This document shows, in pieces, positions 18,732 to 27,251 of a stretch of DNA of 64,000 nt. This DNA comes from Mitsuaria sp. WAJ17. Its GTDB lineage: Bacteria; Pseudomonadota; Gammaproteobacteria; Burkholderiales; Burkholderiaceae_C. Location: assembly GCF_014174515.1 (NCBI RefSeq), contig NZ_JACJUG010000017.1, forward strand, positions 1-64,000, given 5' to 3'. Position numbers and translations under genes: made by a program. Position 1 is the first letter of the stretch; each line of letters begins with the position of its first letter. Under the pieces are notes generated by a model. The model did no database searches and was not told the DNA's origin. It saw only the letters and a program-made list of their open reading frames with translations.

Positions 18732-20441
18732 ATGTCCCTGCCTCGATTCCATCCCTTTCGCCCACGCCTGCTCGAGAGCCTGCGTGGCTATGACCGCCAG
18801 CGTCTGGTCCGCGATGTCGGAGCCGGGCTCACCGTGGGCATTGTGGCCCTGCCGCTGGCCCTGGCCTTCGCCATCGCCTCGGGTGTCAAACCCGAACAGG
18901 GCCTGGTCACGGCTGTCGTCGCGGGCTTCCTGATCTCCCTGCTGGGCGGCTCCAGCGTGCAGATCGGCGGACCGGCCGGGGCCTTCATCGTCATCGTCTA
19001 CGGCATCGTGCAGCGCTACGGCCTGCACAACCTGCTGATCGCCACCATGCTGGGCGGGCTGATGATGCTGGCGCTGGGCGCCCTGCGCCTGGGTGTGCTG
19101 GTGCGCTACATCCCCGTGTCCATCGTGATCGGCTTCACCAATGGCATTGCGGTGCTGGTCGCGCTCTCACAGCTCAAGGACTTCCTCGGGCTGCAGATCC
19201 CGCGCATGCCGGCCGACTTCCTCGCGCAGATCCAGGCGCTGTGGCAGCACCGCGGGGACTTCAATCCCTACGCGCCACTGGTGGGCGCCAGCTGCAGCCT
19301 GCTGGTCCTGCTCTGGCCGAAGAGCTACACCATGGCGACCCAGGCCCGCAGCCTGCGCGAGCGCCTGCACCGCCTGGCCGCCCATGTGCCGGGCACGCTG
19401 GTGGCACTGGTGCTCGCGACGCTGGCGACAAGCCTGCTGCAGCTGCCCCTGGACACCATCGGCAGCCGCTTCGGCGGCATTCCGCAGGCCCTGCCCCGGC
19501 CAGAGTGGCCGGGCTTCAGTTTCGAGGACGCCAAGCAACTGCTGATCCCGGCGCTGACCATCGCGCTGCTGGGCTCGATCGAGTCCCTGCTTTGCGCGCG
19601 CGTGGCCGACAAGCTCAGCGGCGAGCCGCGCCACGATCCCAACCAGGAACTGATGGCCCAGGGCATCGCCAATATGGTCGCCCCGATGTTCGGCGGCATC
19701 CCGGCCACCGGCACGATCGCCCGCACCGTGACCAATGTGAAAGCCGGCGCCAGCAGCCCGATCGCCGGCATGGTGCATGCGCTAAGCCTGCTGGTCGTGG
19801 TGCTGGTCGCTGCGCCACTGGCCGCGCAAGTGCCGCTGGCGGCGCTGGCCGGGCTGCTGCTGGTCATTGCCTGGAATATGGGGGAGTGGCATGAGTTCGC
19901 CCGGCTGCGCCGTTTCAAGCTGCCCTACCGCGCCACGCTGCTGGGCACCTTCCTGCTGACGGTGGTCTTCGACCTCACGGTGGCGGTGGAGGTGGGTCTG
20001 ATGTTGGCCTGCGGCTTCTTCATCTATCGCATGAGCGAGCTGTTCAGCGTCTCGGAAGCACCGCCCGGCACGGCGCAGCCGCCGGGGGTGCATCTGCTGC
20101 GGGTCTATGGCTCGCTGTTCTTTGGTGCCGTGGCCAAGGTCGAAGCCCTGTCCGAGCGCCTGCCGCCGGAGGCTCGCGTGCTGGCCCTGGACATGCACCT
20201 GCTGGTCTCCATGGACAGCACCGGGCTGGATGCCCTGATCCAGCTGCACAGGGGCTTGGAGCGCCAGGGCCGGCGCCTGGTACTGCTGGGGCTCAATGCG
20301 CAGCCGGCCTCGCTGATCGAACGCGGAGGCCTGGCCGCACTGCTGGGCCCGCAGGGTCTGCTGGCCGACCTGGCGTCCCTCCAGGAATGTTTCCTCAAGC
20401 CCGTGCCAGACACCACGAAACCGCCGCCCCAGGACCGCTAA
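18732..20441 (+). CDS. SulP family inorganic anion transporter with STAS domain
   Basis: A 569-residue inner-membrane carrier of the SLC26/SulP family, which moves sulfate, bicarbonate or other anions. About 10-12 membrane segments span residues 25-425. The early SulP signature is present as VRDVGAGLTVGIVALPLALAFAIASG and SVQIGGPAGAFI. A cytoplasmic STAS domain follows at about 450-555 (LRVYGSLFFGAVAKVEAL, LDMHLLVSMDSTGLDAL). The ATG at 18732 has GGAG 6 bases upstream. No carbonic anhydrase or sulfate gene is adjacent, so the substrate is not assigned. Confidence 0.93.
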   Translation: MSLPRFHPFRPRLLESLRGYDRQRLVRDVGAGLTVGIVALPLALAFAIASGVKPEQGLVTAVVAGFLISLLGGSSVQIGGPAGAFIVIVYGIVQRYGLHNLLIATMLGGLMMLALGALRLGVLVRYIPVSIVIGFTNGIAVLVALSQLKDFLGLQIPRMPADFLAQIQALWQHRGDFNPYAPLVGASCSLLVLLWPKSYTMATQARSLRERLHRLAAHVPGTLVALVLATLATSLLQLPLDTIGSRFGGIPQALPRPEWPGFSFEDAKQLLIPALTIALLGSIESLLCARVADKLSGEPRHDPNQELMAQGIANMVAPMFGGIPATGTIARTVTNVKAGASSPIAGMVHALSLLVVVLVAAPLAAQVPLAALAGLLLVIAWNMGEWHEFARLRRFKLPYRATLLGTFLLTVVFDLTVAVEVGLMLACGFFIYRMSELFSVSEAPPGTAQPPGVHLLRVYGSLFFGAVAKVEALSERLPPEARVLALDMHLLVSMDSTGLDALIQLHRGLERQGRRLVLLGLNAQPASLIERGGLAALLGPQGLLADLASLQECFLKPVPDTTKPPPQDR

Positions 20442-20444
20442 AAT
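20439..20444 (+). promoter_or_regulatory. -10-like TAAAAT at the SulP stop, for the DUF3460-scpA unit
   Basis: TAAAAT overlaps the TAA stop of the SulP gene and lies 70 bases before the DUF3460 start, in the same CGCTAAAATnGCG context seen upstream of other genes here. No clear -35 is visible. Confidence 0.3.
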
Positions 20445-20514
20445 GGCGGATTCTCGGGGTGCGCATCGGCGGCCCCCATCCCACCGTCACCCCCCATCAC
20501 AACCCACAAGCGCC

Positions 20515-20718
20515 ATGCCTTTGTTCTGGAAGCCCTACAAGTCCGAAGTCACCCAGTTCATCGACGAGCTGAAGGCCAAGAAGCCGACGCTGGAGCAGGA
20601 ACAGCGCGACGGCCGCGCCCTGCTGTGGGACAAGCCCGTGGACCGCGCCGCACAGGCCGACTACCGCTCGGCCCGCGTGGCCCAGCAGGCCTACGTCTAC
20701 CAGACCAAATCGCACTGA
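20515..20718 (+). CDS. DUF3460 family protein
   Basis: A 67-residue soluble protein matching the DUF3460 pattern: YKSEVTQFIDELKAKKPTLE, then EQRDGRALLWDKPVD and a tyrosine-rich end (YRSARVAQQAYVYQT). The family is small, found mainly in betaproteobacteria, and without known function. The start is ATG at 20515, which directly precedes the conserved block; upstream in-frame codons from 20443 are not family-like. It sits 31 bases before scpA on the same strand, an arrangement that suggests co-transcription. Confidence 0.88.
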   Translation: MPLFWKPYKSEVTQFIDELKAKKPTLEQEQRDGRALLWDKPVDRAAQADYRSARVAQQAYVYQTKSH

Positions 20719-20749
20719 GCCCGGCAGGCGCTGACGCACGGGCCTTCGC

Positions 20750-21619
20750 GTGAGCGGCCACCCCACGCCGACCGATCCCGTCGAGCTGCCTGAGCCGCTG
20801 ACGGAAGCCGAGCCCAGCCCGGTGCTGGAGACGGTGGACGGCGTGGCCGTCGCCCGGCTCTACGGCGAACCGCTCTTCGCCCTGCCCCAGGACCTCTACA
20901 TCCCGCCGGATGCGCTGGAGGTCTTCCTGGAGGCCTTCGAGGGCCCGCTGGACTTGCTGCTGTACCTGATCAGACGCCAGAACTTCAACATCCTGGACAT
21001 CCCGCTGGCGGATGTCACCCGGCAGTACCTCAGCTACGTCGATCAGATCCGCAAGCAGAATCTGGAGCTGGCCAGCGAGTACCTGCTGATGGCGGCCATG
21101 CTCATCGAGATCAAGTCCCGCATGCTGCTGCCGCCCAAGAAGACGGACGACGGCGGAGAGCCCGAGGATCCTCGGGCCGAGCTGGTGCGGCGCCTGCTGG
21201 AGTACGAGCAGATGAAGCTGGCCGCCGCCCGGCTGGACGCCCTGCCCGTGATCGGCCGCGATTTTCTGCGCGCCCAGGTCCACATTGAGCAATCCCTGAC
21301 GCCGCGCTTCCCGGACGTGGAGTTGGTCGATCTGCGCGAGGCCTGGCTCGGCCTGCTCAAGAAGGCCCAGCTCAAGCAGCATCACAAGATCAGCCGCGAG
21401 GAGCTCTCGGTGCGCGAGCACATGAGCATGGTGCTGCGCCGCCTGCAAGGCCGGCGCTTCGTCGAGTTCGAGCACCTCTTCGACACCAGCCGCGGCCCGC
21501 AGGTGCTGGTGGTGACCTTCATCGCCATGCTGGAGCTGGCCCGCGAACGCCTGCTGGAAATCACCCAGGCCGAGGCCTTCGCGCCCATCTACGTCCGTCT
21601 GGCCTACGAGCCGAGCTGA
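20750..21619 (+). CDS. scpA: segregation and condensation protein A (kleisin)
   Basis: A 289-residue ScpA, the kleisin subunit that bridges SMC heads with ScpB in chromosome condensation. The N-terminal SMC-neck binding block is FLEAFEGPLDLLLYLIRRQNFNILDIPLADVTRQYL, followed by ASEYLLMAAMLIEIKSRMLLP. A linker with an acidic patch (DDGGEPEDP) follows, and the C-terminal winged helix has VTFIAMLELARERLLEITQ. It begins with GTG at 20750; no strong ribosome site is seen, and the first 40 residues are variable. scpB and smc are not in the window. It ends before a terminator. Confidence 0.95.
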   Translation: MSGHPTPTDPVELPEPLTEAEPSPVLETVDGVAVARLYGEPLFALPQDLYIPPDALEVFLEAFEGPLDLLLYLIRRQNFNILDIPLADVTRQYLSYVDQIRKQNLELASEYLLMAAMLIEIKSRMLLPPKKTDDGGEPEDPRAELVRRLLEYEQMKLAAARLDALPVIGRDFLRAQVHIEQSLTPRFPDVELVDLREAWLGLLKKAQLKQHHKISREELSVREHMSMVLRRLQGRRFVEFEHLFDTSRGPQVLVVTFIAMLELARERLLEITQAEAFAPIYVRLAYEPS

Positions 21620-21637
21620 GCCGCCACCTGAACGACC

Positions 21638-21660
21638 AAGCCCGCCAGGAGGCGGGCTTT
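21638..21660. terminator. terminator between convergent scpA and regulator gene
   Basis: AAGCCCGCC-AGGA-GGCGGGCTT hairpin with T-rich sequence on the right; the left flank is less A-rich, so it mainly serves scpA. Confidence 0.85.
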
Positions 21661-21682
21661 CTTCATGGCGCAGTGGTGGCGC

Positions 21683-22423
21683 TCAGTGCGCCGGCTGCCG
21701 GAAGGTGCTGAAGCTCTGCTCCGGCGTGCGCTGCACCATCTGGCTGACGGCCAGCACGGCTTGGGTGCGCGAGTTGACGCCCAGGGCCTTGAGCACGGCC
21801 GCCACATGGTCCTTGACCGTTTCCACCGACACGCCCAGCTCGCGGGCGATGATCTTGTTGGGCTTGCCTTGCAGCAGCAGGGCCAGCACATCGGTTTGGC
21901 GCGGGGTCAGGGAGAGGTTCTCCAGCCCAGTCTGCATCTGGTACTCGGAAGCCGTGGCAAGCTGGGAAATCTGCTGCAGGCGGGCCGCCTGACTGTTGAC
22001 CTCGGGCGCGGCTGGGGCCGGGGCCTCGGTGCCCAGGCTCATCGGCGGCACATAGATGCCGCCCGACATCACCAGGCGAAGCGCCTGGGCCAGCACCTCG
22101 GTGCTGCTGCGCTTGGGCACGAAGCCCATGGCGCCCATGTCGATGGAGCGGATGACGTCACTGGCGCGGTCAGAGGCGGAGATCACCACCACCGGCAGGG
22201 CCGGGTAGACGGACCGGAATTCCTCCAGCACGTCGAAGCCGCTGGCGTCGCCCAGCTGCAGGTCCAGCAGGACCAGATCGAAATCTTCCTCGTCCTTGAG
22301 GCGCTGGCGCGCAGCGGCGGCGGTCTCCACCCCGACCATATCCACGCCATCATCCAGGCCCGAGATCACCGTCTGAAGGGCCGAGAGAATCAGGGGGTGG
22401 TCGTCAATGAGCAGCACCTTCAT
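21683..22423 (-). CDS. NarL/FixJ-type response regulator, orphan
   Basis: A 246-residue regulator. The receiver is residues 1-120 with D7/D8, phospho-acceptor D54 (LVLLDLQLGDASG), S/T switch (VISASD) and K (VPKRSS). A long linker of about 55 residues then leads to a LuxR-type HTH at about 178-240 (LTPRQTDVLALLLQGKPNKIIARELGVSVETVKDHV). GAGGAG lies 6 bases before the ATG at 22423. A TATGAT hexamer on the minus strand at 22477-22482 could be its -10. No sensor kinase gene is adjacent, so its input is unknown. Confidence 0.92.
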   Translation of the reverse strand: MKVLLIDDHPLILSALQTVISGLDDGVDMVGVETAAAARQRLKDEEDFDLVLLDLQLGDASGFDVLEEFRSVYPALPVVVISASDRASDVIRSIDMGAMGFVPKRSSTEVLAQALRLVMSGGIYVPPMSLGTEAPAPAAPEVNSQAARLQQISQLATASEYQMQTGLENLSLTPRQTDVLALLLQGKPNKIIARELGVSVETVKDHVAAVLKALGVNSRTQAVLAVSQMVQRTPEQSFSTFRQPAH

Positions 22424-22570
22424 GCCGGTCTCCTCGCTAGTTCTGTGTCAACGTACCCCGCGTCTCGGGGCGTCGAATCATAGTGGCGGCCCTTGGGCGA
22501 GGGCATACCCCTTCCGGGTGGGCGATACGCAAACCAGGTTCGCCATTCGTATCATCAATATGGCTGACGC

Positions 22571-23212
22571 TCATGCACTGAGCCACTCACACAAACCTTG
22601 CCACTGCTGTAGGTCCTTCTCCACCTGCGCGGGCGAGATGTCCCAGAGGCTCAGGCCACGGGCGGCCAGCTGCACATAGTGCTGGGTGTCGCGCAACTCG
22701 CCCAGCCAGTCCAGACGGTCGTTCAGGGCCTCACCCAGGCTCAGGCGGAACTGCTGCAGCTGCTGCTGCGACAGCGTCCCCTGCCTCACCCGCATGCCCA
22801 GCAGCCCCAGCCTTGGCCGGTGGCGCTGCGCGTCGGCCAGCTCCGCCAGCCGCAGCACGAAGGCATGGCAGGCCTGCATGTCGAAGAGGCTGGGCTGCAA
22901 GGGCACGAGGATGCAATCAGCCAGGCCCTGCAGCCGCTCCAGCCGCTTGCCGTGCAGGCCCGCCGGCGTGTCCAGCACCACGTGGCTGACGCCCTTGGGC
23001 ACGCGGGCCACCTGCTTGTCGTCGATGTCCAGCGGGCGGATGGGGGGCAGTTGCGGCGGCCGCTGCGCCAGCCACCGCCGGCTGGACTGCTGCACATCGG
23101 CATCGCCCAGAGCCACGGCATGGCCCTGCCAGGCCAGGAAGCCGGCGATATTGGTGGCGAGGGTGCTCTTGCCGACCCCGCCCTTGGGATTGGCAACCAG
23201 GATCACGGGCAT
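22571..23212 (-). CDS. ParA/MinD-like ATPase, no ParB partner visible
   Basis: A 213-residue P-loop ATPase of the ParA superfamily. The deviant Walker A is residues 9-16 (PKGGVGKST), Walker A' is GDADVQQSSRRWL, and Walker B is HVVLDTPAGLHGKRL. It is shorter than chromosomal ParA or MinD and lacks an N-terminal HTH and a MinD-type membrane helix, so it fits the short cargo-positioning ATPases. GGGAG lies 7 bases before the ATG at 23212. No parB or centromere-like repeat is seen next to it; neighbours are a response regulator and the divergent KefF-like gene. Cargo unknown. Confidence 0.85.
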   Translation of the reverse strand: MPVILVANPKGGVGKSTLATNIAGFLAWQGHAVALGDADVQQSSRRWLAQRPPQLPPIRPLDIDDKQVARVPKGVSHVVLDTPAGLHGKRLERLQGLADCILVPLQPSLFDMQACHAFVLRLAELADAQRHRPRLGLLGMRVRQGTLSQQQLQQFRLSLGEALNDRLDWLGELRDTQHYVQLAARGLSLWDISPAQVEKDLQQWQGLCEWLSA

Positions 23213-23317
23213 GGCATCTCCCTTGACGGCGCTGACGCCATGTTAGCGGCGACTTTCCTGCGGCGGCAATGCAGGCAAGGACGGAGTCGCTGCCGGCAGA
23301 CGCTGCTACCCTTGGCC

Positions 23318-23929
23318 ATGGCTGAAATCCTCTGTCTTTGCGCCCATCCGGACCGCGCCCATTCCCGTGTCAGCGCCCGCCTGATGGACGCGCTGGCCTC
23401 CACGCCCTTCCCCCCTGGCAAGCTGGAGCTGCGAGACCTGTACCGCCTCTACCCCGACTACGCCATCGACATCGAGGCCGAGCAGCAGGCCCTGGCGCAA
23501 GCCCGGCTCGTCATCTGGCTGCATCCCATCCACTGGTACGGCATGCCGGCCCTGATGAAGCTATGGCTGGATGACGTCTTCAGCTATGGCTGGGCCTACG
23601 GGCCCGGCGGCCATGCCTTGCAGGGCAAGGACCTCTGGCTGCTGCTGTCCACCGGCGGCGCCGAGAACGCCTACAGCCCCCAGGGCCACCACCGCCATGC
23701 CTTCCAGGACTTCCTGCTGCCGTATGAGCAGACGGCCCGCCTGTGCGGCCTGCGCCTGCTGCCGCCCCAAGTGCTGCACGGCGCCCACCGGGCCGATGAC
23801 GAGGCCATCGCCCAGCATGTGCGGGACGCCCTCCAGCACTTGCTGAACTACCCGCACTGGTGTGGCTCGCAGCGGGCTGAGCAGGAGGAACTGCCCGCTG
23901 GCGAGCGACCGGTGGAGGTGCAGGCATGA
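23318..23929 (+). CDS. KefF/KefG-like NAD(P)H oxidoreductase, ancillary to potassium efflux
   Basis: A 203-residue flavodoxin-fold protein of the NQO/KefF/KefG family: HPDRAHSRVSARLM (FMN phosphate loop), LRDLYRLYPDYAIDIEAEQ, WLHPIHWYGMPALMKLWLDD and STGGAENAYSPQGHH. In E. coli such proteins bind KefC/KefB and are needed for full efflux activity, and they also show quinone reductase activity. Its stop overlaps the ATG of the following kef gene by 4 bases, which strongly supports that role here. The ATG at 23318 has no Shine-Dalgarno sequence but a TACCCT hexamer ends 5 bases upstream, so a leaderless mRNA is possible. Confidence 0.88.
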   Translation: MAEILCLCAHPDRAHSRVSARLMDALASTPFPPGKLELRDLYRLYPDYAIDIEAEQQALAQARLVIWLHPIHWYGMPALMKLWLDDVFSYGWAYGPGGHALQGKDLWLLLSTGGAENAYSPQGHHRHAFQDFLLPYEQTARLCGLRLLPPQVLHGAHRADDEAIAQHVRDALQHLLNYPHWCGSQRAEQEELPAGERPVEVQA

Positions 23930-25770
23930 GCGCCCCTTCGCATGAGCTGCTGCATTTGCCCCTCGTGTTCCTGGGCGCCGCCGTGCTGGCCGTGCCCCTG
24001 GCTCGCTGGGCGCGGCTGGGCTCCATCCTGGGCTACCTGGTCGCGGGGGTGCTGATCGGGCCGCAGGTGCTGGGCCTGGTGTCGGCGCCGGAGACCATCC
24101 TGGAAGTGGCCGAGATCGGCGTGGTGCTCATGATGTTCCTGGTCGGCCTGGAGCTGGAGCCGCGGCGGCTGTGGCAGCTGCGTCGGCCCATCTTCGGCTG
24201 GGGCTCCGTGCAGCTGCTGGGCTCGACCGCTCTGCTGATGGGCCTGGCCCTGCTGTGCGGCCTGCCCTGGCGCCTGGCTCTGGTGGGCAGCCTGGGCCTG
24301 GCCATGTCCTCCACCGCGGTGGCCATGGCCGTGCTGGGCGAACGCAACCTGGGCGGCACGGCCGCGGGCCAGAGCATCCTCAGCGTGGCCCTGCTGCAGG
24401 ACATCGCCGCCATCCCCATCCTGGCCCTGGTGCCCGCACTGGCCGGCGCGGATGGCAGCGGTTCGGAGGGCCACTGGCAGGCCGCCAAGGCCCTGGGCGC
24501 CATTGCCGTGCTCATCCTGGGCGGGCGCCTGGCCCTGCGGCCGGCCCTTCGCTGGATCGCCGGCAGCGCCACGCCCGAAATCTTCACCGCCGCCGCCCTG
24601 CTGCTGGTGCTGGCCACGGCGGCGCTGATGCAGGCCGTCGGCCTGTCCATGGCCCTGGGCGCCTTCCTGGCCGGTGTGCTGCTGGCCGAGAGCGAATACC
24701 GGCATGAGCTTGAGACCGACCTCGAGCCCTTCAAGGGCCTGCTGCTGGGCCTCTTCTTCATCGCGGTGGGCATGGGCTTGGACCTGCAGGTGCTGCTGCA
24801 GCAGCCGGTGCTGGTCACCGGGATGCTGCTCGCCCTGCTGGTGCTCAAGGGCGCCCTGCTGCTGATCATGGGCAGGGCCATGGGGCTGCCGCTGCTGGAA
24901 CGGCCCGTCTTCGTGATCCTGCTGGCCCAGGGCGGCGAGTTCGGCTTTGTCGTCTTCCAGCTGGGCCAGCAGGCCGGACTGCTCAGCGACGCCCAAGCCT
25001 CGGCCCTGGTAGCCGCGGTGGCCCTGTCCCTGGCCTGCACCCCGGCCCTGCTGGGCGCCGCCGACCGCTGGCTGCAGCCACGCCTGAGCCGTCGTGGCGG
25101 GCCAGCCCTGGAGGAGCTGAACGAGCCGCAGCAGGCGCCGGTGATCATCGCGGGCTTCGGTCGCTACGGTCAGATCGTCGGCCGCCTGCTGTATGCCAAC
25201 GGGCACGAGGCCACGGTGCTGGAGCATGACGCCCATACTGTCGAGGGCTTGCGGCGCTTCGACTGGCGTGTGTTCTATGGCGATGCCAGCCGCCTGGACC
25301 TGCTGCGCACGGCCGGCGCCGAGACCGCCGCCATCCTGGTCATCGCGGTGGACGACGTCGCGCAGAGCCTGGCCATCGCCGAGCTGGCACGCCAGCATTT
25401 CCCGCAGTTGCAGATCGTGGCCCGGGCGCGCAACGTCCAGCACTTCTACCGCCTGCAGGAGTTGGGGGTCCAGCACATCGAGCGCGAGACCTTCGAATCC
25501 GCCCTGCTCAGTGGCCGCAGCGTGCTGGAGCTGCTGGGCGTGGAGCCCGCCATGGCGCGCCGCCAGGCCTGGCGCTTCCGCCAGCACAACGCCGCCCAGC
25601 TGCGCCTGATGGCCCGGCATCGCAACGACGAGGACAAGCTCATCGCCATGGTCAAGCAGGGCCGCCAGCAGCTGGAGACCCTGATGGCTCAAGAGCGCGA
25701 GGCCAGGGCCCAGGTGCGACATCGCCAGGGCTGGAATCCCGGGGAGGCCGAGGAGGTGCGCCGGGATTGA
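23926..25770 (+). CDS. kefC: KefB/KefC-type glutathione-regulated potassium efflux transporter
   Basis: A 614-residue CPA2 family K+/H+ antiporter. Residues about 5-380 form the exchanger with 11-13 membrane segments (EIGVVLMMFLVGLELEPRRLW, MSSTAVAMAVLGERNL, ALGAFLAGVLLAES). The central loop and C-terminal RCK_N domain at about 402-520 have a Rossmann nucleotide site (VIIAGFGRYGQIVGRLL, FYGDASRLDLL). In E. coli glutathione adducts open the channel and acidify the cytoplasm to protect against electrophiles. It overlaps the KefF-like gene by 4 bases. KefB and KefC cannot be separated by eye, so the symbol is provisional. Confidence 0.9.
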   Translation: MSAPSHELLHLPLVFLGAAVLAVPLARWARLGSILGYLVAGVLIGPQVLGLVSAPETILEVAEIGVVLMMFLVGLELEPRRLWQLRRPIFGWGSVQLLGSTALLMGLALLCGLPWRLALVGSLGLAMSSTAVAMAVLGERNLGGTAAGQSILSVALLQDIAAIPILALVPALAGADGSGSEGHWQAAKALGAIAVLILGGRLALRPALRWIAGSATPEIFTAAALLLVLATAALMQAVGLSMALGAFLAGVLLAESEYRHELETDLEPFKGLLLGLFFIAVGMGLDLQVLLQQPVLVTGMLLALLVLKGALLLIMGRAMGLPLLERPVFVILLAQGGEFGFVVFQLGQQAGLLSDAQASALVAAVALSLACTPALLGAADRWLQPRLSRRGGPALEELNEPQQAPVIIAGFGRYGQIVGRLLYANGHEATVLEHDAHTVEGLRRFDWRVFYGDASRLDLLRTAGAETAAILVIAVDDVAQSLAIAELARQHFPQLQIVARARNVQHFYRLQELGVQHIERETFESALLSGRSVLELLGVEPAMARRQAWRFRQHNAAQLRLMARHRNDEDKLIAMVKQGRQQLETLMAQEREARAQVRHRQGWNPGEAEEVRRD

Positions 25771-25801
25771 GCCCGCCAATGCAGGGCAGCCGCCTTGCGG
25801 C

Positions 25802-25807
25802 GACAAT
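25802..25807 (+). promoter_or_regulatory. -10-like hexamer next to the DUF1841 start
   Basis: GACAAT ends 6 bases before the ATG at 25814 with no ribosome site between; consistent with a leaderless transcript. No clear -35. Confidence 0.3.
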
Positions 25808-25813
25808 GCCGGC

Positions 25814-26245
25814 ATGTTTGCCCCGTCCCAGATCGAAGTCCGCCGGTTCTTCTGCAGCACCTACGCCAAGTGGCGGGACCGCCTGCCCCTGACGCCCATG
25901 GAGACCCTGGCGGCGCAGTGGATCGAACAGCATCCCGAGTACCACGCCGAGCTGGCCGACGAGGAGCAGGCTGTCCAGGCGGTCTATACCGTAGAGGAAG
26001 GGCGCACCAACCCCTTCCTGCATCTGTCCATGCACCTGAGCATCAGCGAGCAGCATTCCATCGACCAGCCTCGCGGCGTACGCCAGGCCCTGGACTTGCT
26101 GGCGGCACGCCGACAGTCCCTGCACGAGGCCCAGCATGTGGCCATGGACTGCCTGGGCACCATGATCTGGGAATCGCAGCGCAGCGGCCGGCCGCCGGAC
26201 GGCCATGCCTATCTCGAGGCCCTGCGCCACAAGGCCACGCAGTAG
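25814..26245 (+). CDS. DUF1841 family protein
   Basis: A 143-residue soluble protein with the DUF1841 hallmarks: an N-terminal FAPSQIEVRRFFCSTYAKWR, the block NPFLHLSMHLSISEQHSIDQPRGVRQ and a C-terminal ECLG-like helix (HVAMDCLGTMIWESQR). The family is common in beta- and gammaproteobacteria and has no known function. The length is normal. It follows the kef gene by 43 bases but has its own possible -10, so it may be separate. A strong bidirectional terminator lies between it and flgN. Confidence 0.92.
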   Translation: MFAPSQIEVRRFFCSTYAKWRDRLPLTPMETLAAQWIEQHPEYHAELADEEQAVQAVYTVEEGRTNPFLHLSMHLSISEQHSIDQPRGVRQALDLLAARRQSLHEAQHVAMDCLGTMIWESQRSGRPPDGHAYLEALRHKATQ

Positions 26246-26260
26246 ACCCGCCGGGCAGCC

Positions 26261-26302
26261 TGGAAAGCAAAAAGCCACGCTCTGCGTGGCTTTTGCTTTC
26301 CA
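26261..26302. terminator. long bidirectional terminator between DUF1841 gene and flgN
   Basis: Arms of about 19-20 bp (left 26261-26280, right 26284-26302) pair fully apart from one bulged A, around a TCT loop. A-rich and T-rich segments inside the arms let it act in both directions. Confidence 0.92.
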
Positions 26303-26310
26303 GAACCGGA

Positions 26311-26712
26311 TCAGGCCTGGATGGATCCGCCCAGGCTGCTCTTGCGCTCGTTCTTGCCGCTGGCGCCGTAGACGCCACCCGGCTCGGGCGGGATCAGCAC
26401 GTCAATCGCGCGATCCAGGGCCGCATTCGCACGGTTCAGGGATTCGCGCTGCGCCGCCACGCGGCCACCGGCCTGCACCAGGCGGTTGCGCAGCTGGGGC
26501 GGCACCTTGCCATTGCGGGCGGCCTCCATGAAGCTGTTCATGGCATGGGCCAGGGCTTGGTGCAGAGCCGCAGCATGGGTCTCGATGGCCTGGCTGTCAC
26601 GGCGCACCAGCGCCTCGCCCAGCAGGTTCAGGCAGTTCTCGACTTCGATCAGCGGCCGCTCCAGATCCTGGCTCAGCGCTTCGGTGTTCTCGGTGGGCGG
26701 CAAGGTTTGCAT
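26311..26712 (-). CDS. flgN: flagellar export chaperone FlgN-like protein
   Basis: A 133-residue, mostly alpha-helical, soluble protein. FlgN chaperones FlgK and FlgL, delivering them to the export gate. Sequence conservation in this family is low; support comes from the heptad-like helices (LSQDLERPLIEVENCLNLLGEALVRRD, VAAQRESLNRANAALDRAIDVL) and from position directly downstream of flgM, the standard place for flgN. The gap to flgM is 61 bases. It is the last gene of flgA-flgM-flgN and ends just before the long bidirectional terminator. Confidence 0.85.
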   Translation of the reverse strand: MQTLPPTENTEALSQDLERPLIEVENCLNLLGEALVRRDSQAIETHAAALHQALAHAMNSFMEAARNGKVPPQLRNRLVQAGGRVAAQRESLNRANAALDRAIDVLIPPEPGGVYGASGKNERKSSLGGSIQA

Positions 26713-26773
26713 GAGAGGACCCGCCTATGGGCAAGTTGGAGGGTGGGGGGACGCGGTGCGCGGACCCGGCCGT

Positions 26774-27106
26774 TCAGTGTGCGCCAACGCGGCCGACCAT
26801 TTCCCGGGCGTTGGCAATCAGCTTGTCGGCGATGGCATCGGCATTGATGCTGAACTTGCCTTCGCTGATGGCCTGGGAAATGCGCTGCACCTTCTCGGCG
26901 TCGAAGCTGCCGTCATCAGGCACACCCTGCAACATAGTACTGGCTGTGGTGGACAGCGCGATCTTGGCACTGGCTTCCGGGGCATTTTTCACGCTGCCTG
27001 TCTCGGAAGCACCCTTGTTGCGGCCAGCTTCCGCCGTCGCCGGACGCTCGACGCTCTGGCCAAGGCCAGCGGCGGCGAGCTTGTCAGCGTTTTGACCGAT
27101 TTTCAT
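26774..27106 (-). CDS. flgM: anti-sigma-28 factor FlgM
   Basis: A 110-residue protein that binds FliA and is exported when the hook is complete, releasing late gene expression. The N-terminus is disordered and rich in K, G, S and A, including MKIGQNADKLAAAGL. The C-terminal sigma-binding helices read FDAEKVQRISQAISEGKFSINADAIADKLIANAREM, the conserved FlgM pattern. The start at 27106 is chosen over the in-frame ATG 4 codons earlier because GGAG lies about 6 bases upstream. A sigma-28-type promoter 49 bases upstream gives FliA-dependent feedback, as in other flagellated bacteria. Confidence 0.95.
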   Translation of the reverse strand: MKIGQNADKLAAAGLGQSVERPATAEAGRNKGASETGSVKNAPEASAKIALSTTASTMLQGVPDDGSFDAEKVQRISQAISEGKFSINADAIADKLIANAREMVGRVGAH

Positions 27107-27154
27107 GATGTTCTCCAAGGACTGAGCTTGAAACCGCCCAGCCTGTTGGACGGT

Positions 27155-27181
27155 GTATCGGCCATGTCCAGGCGGACTTGA
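27155..27181 (-). promoter_or_regulatory. sigma-28 (FliA) promoter of flgM
   Basis: On the minus strand TCAAGTCC (27174-27181), an 11-base spacer and GCCGATAC (27155-27162). The -10 matches GCCGATAA at 7 of 8 positions. The -10 ends 48 bases before the flgM ATG. Confidence 0.8.
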
Positions 27182-27251
27182 GCCATTTCCTCAACGATAA
27201 CAGCTGGGCGCCCCGAAGACAGGGGGTCTGGGGGCCTGAAGGGTGCATCGT

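Noticed and set aside
22461..22470. CCCCG-CGTCT-CGGGG hairpin near 22456-22470 as a terminator
   Set aside because: It lies in the leader of the NarL-type regulator, has no T run on either strand and is too short to call.
22679..23317. Plus-strand extension of the KefF-like gene
   Set aside because: It is antisense to the ParA-like gene and has no flavodoxin features; the family N-terminus begins at 23318.
27107..27118. Earlier ATG for flgM four codons upstream
   Set aside because: Spacing from GGAG favours the ATG at 27106 and the family starts MKIG.
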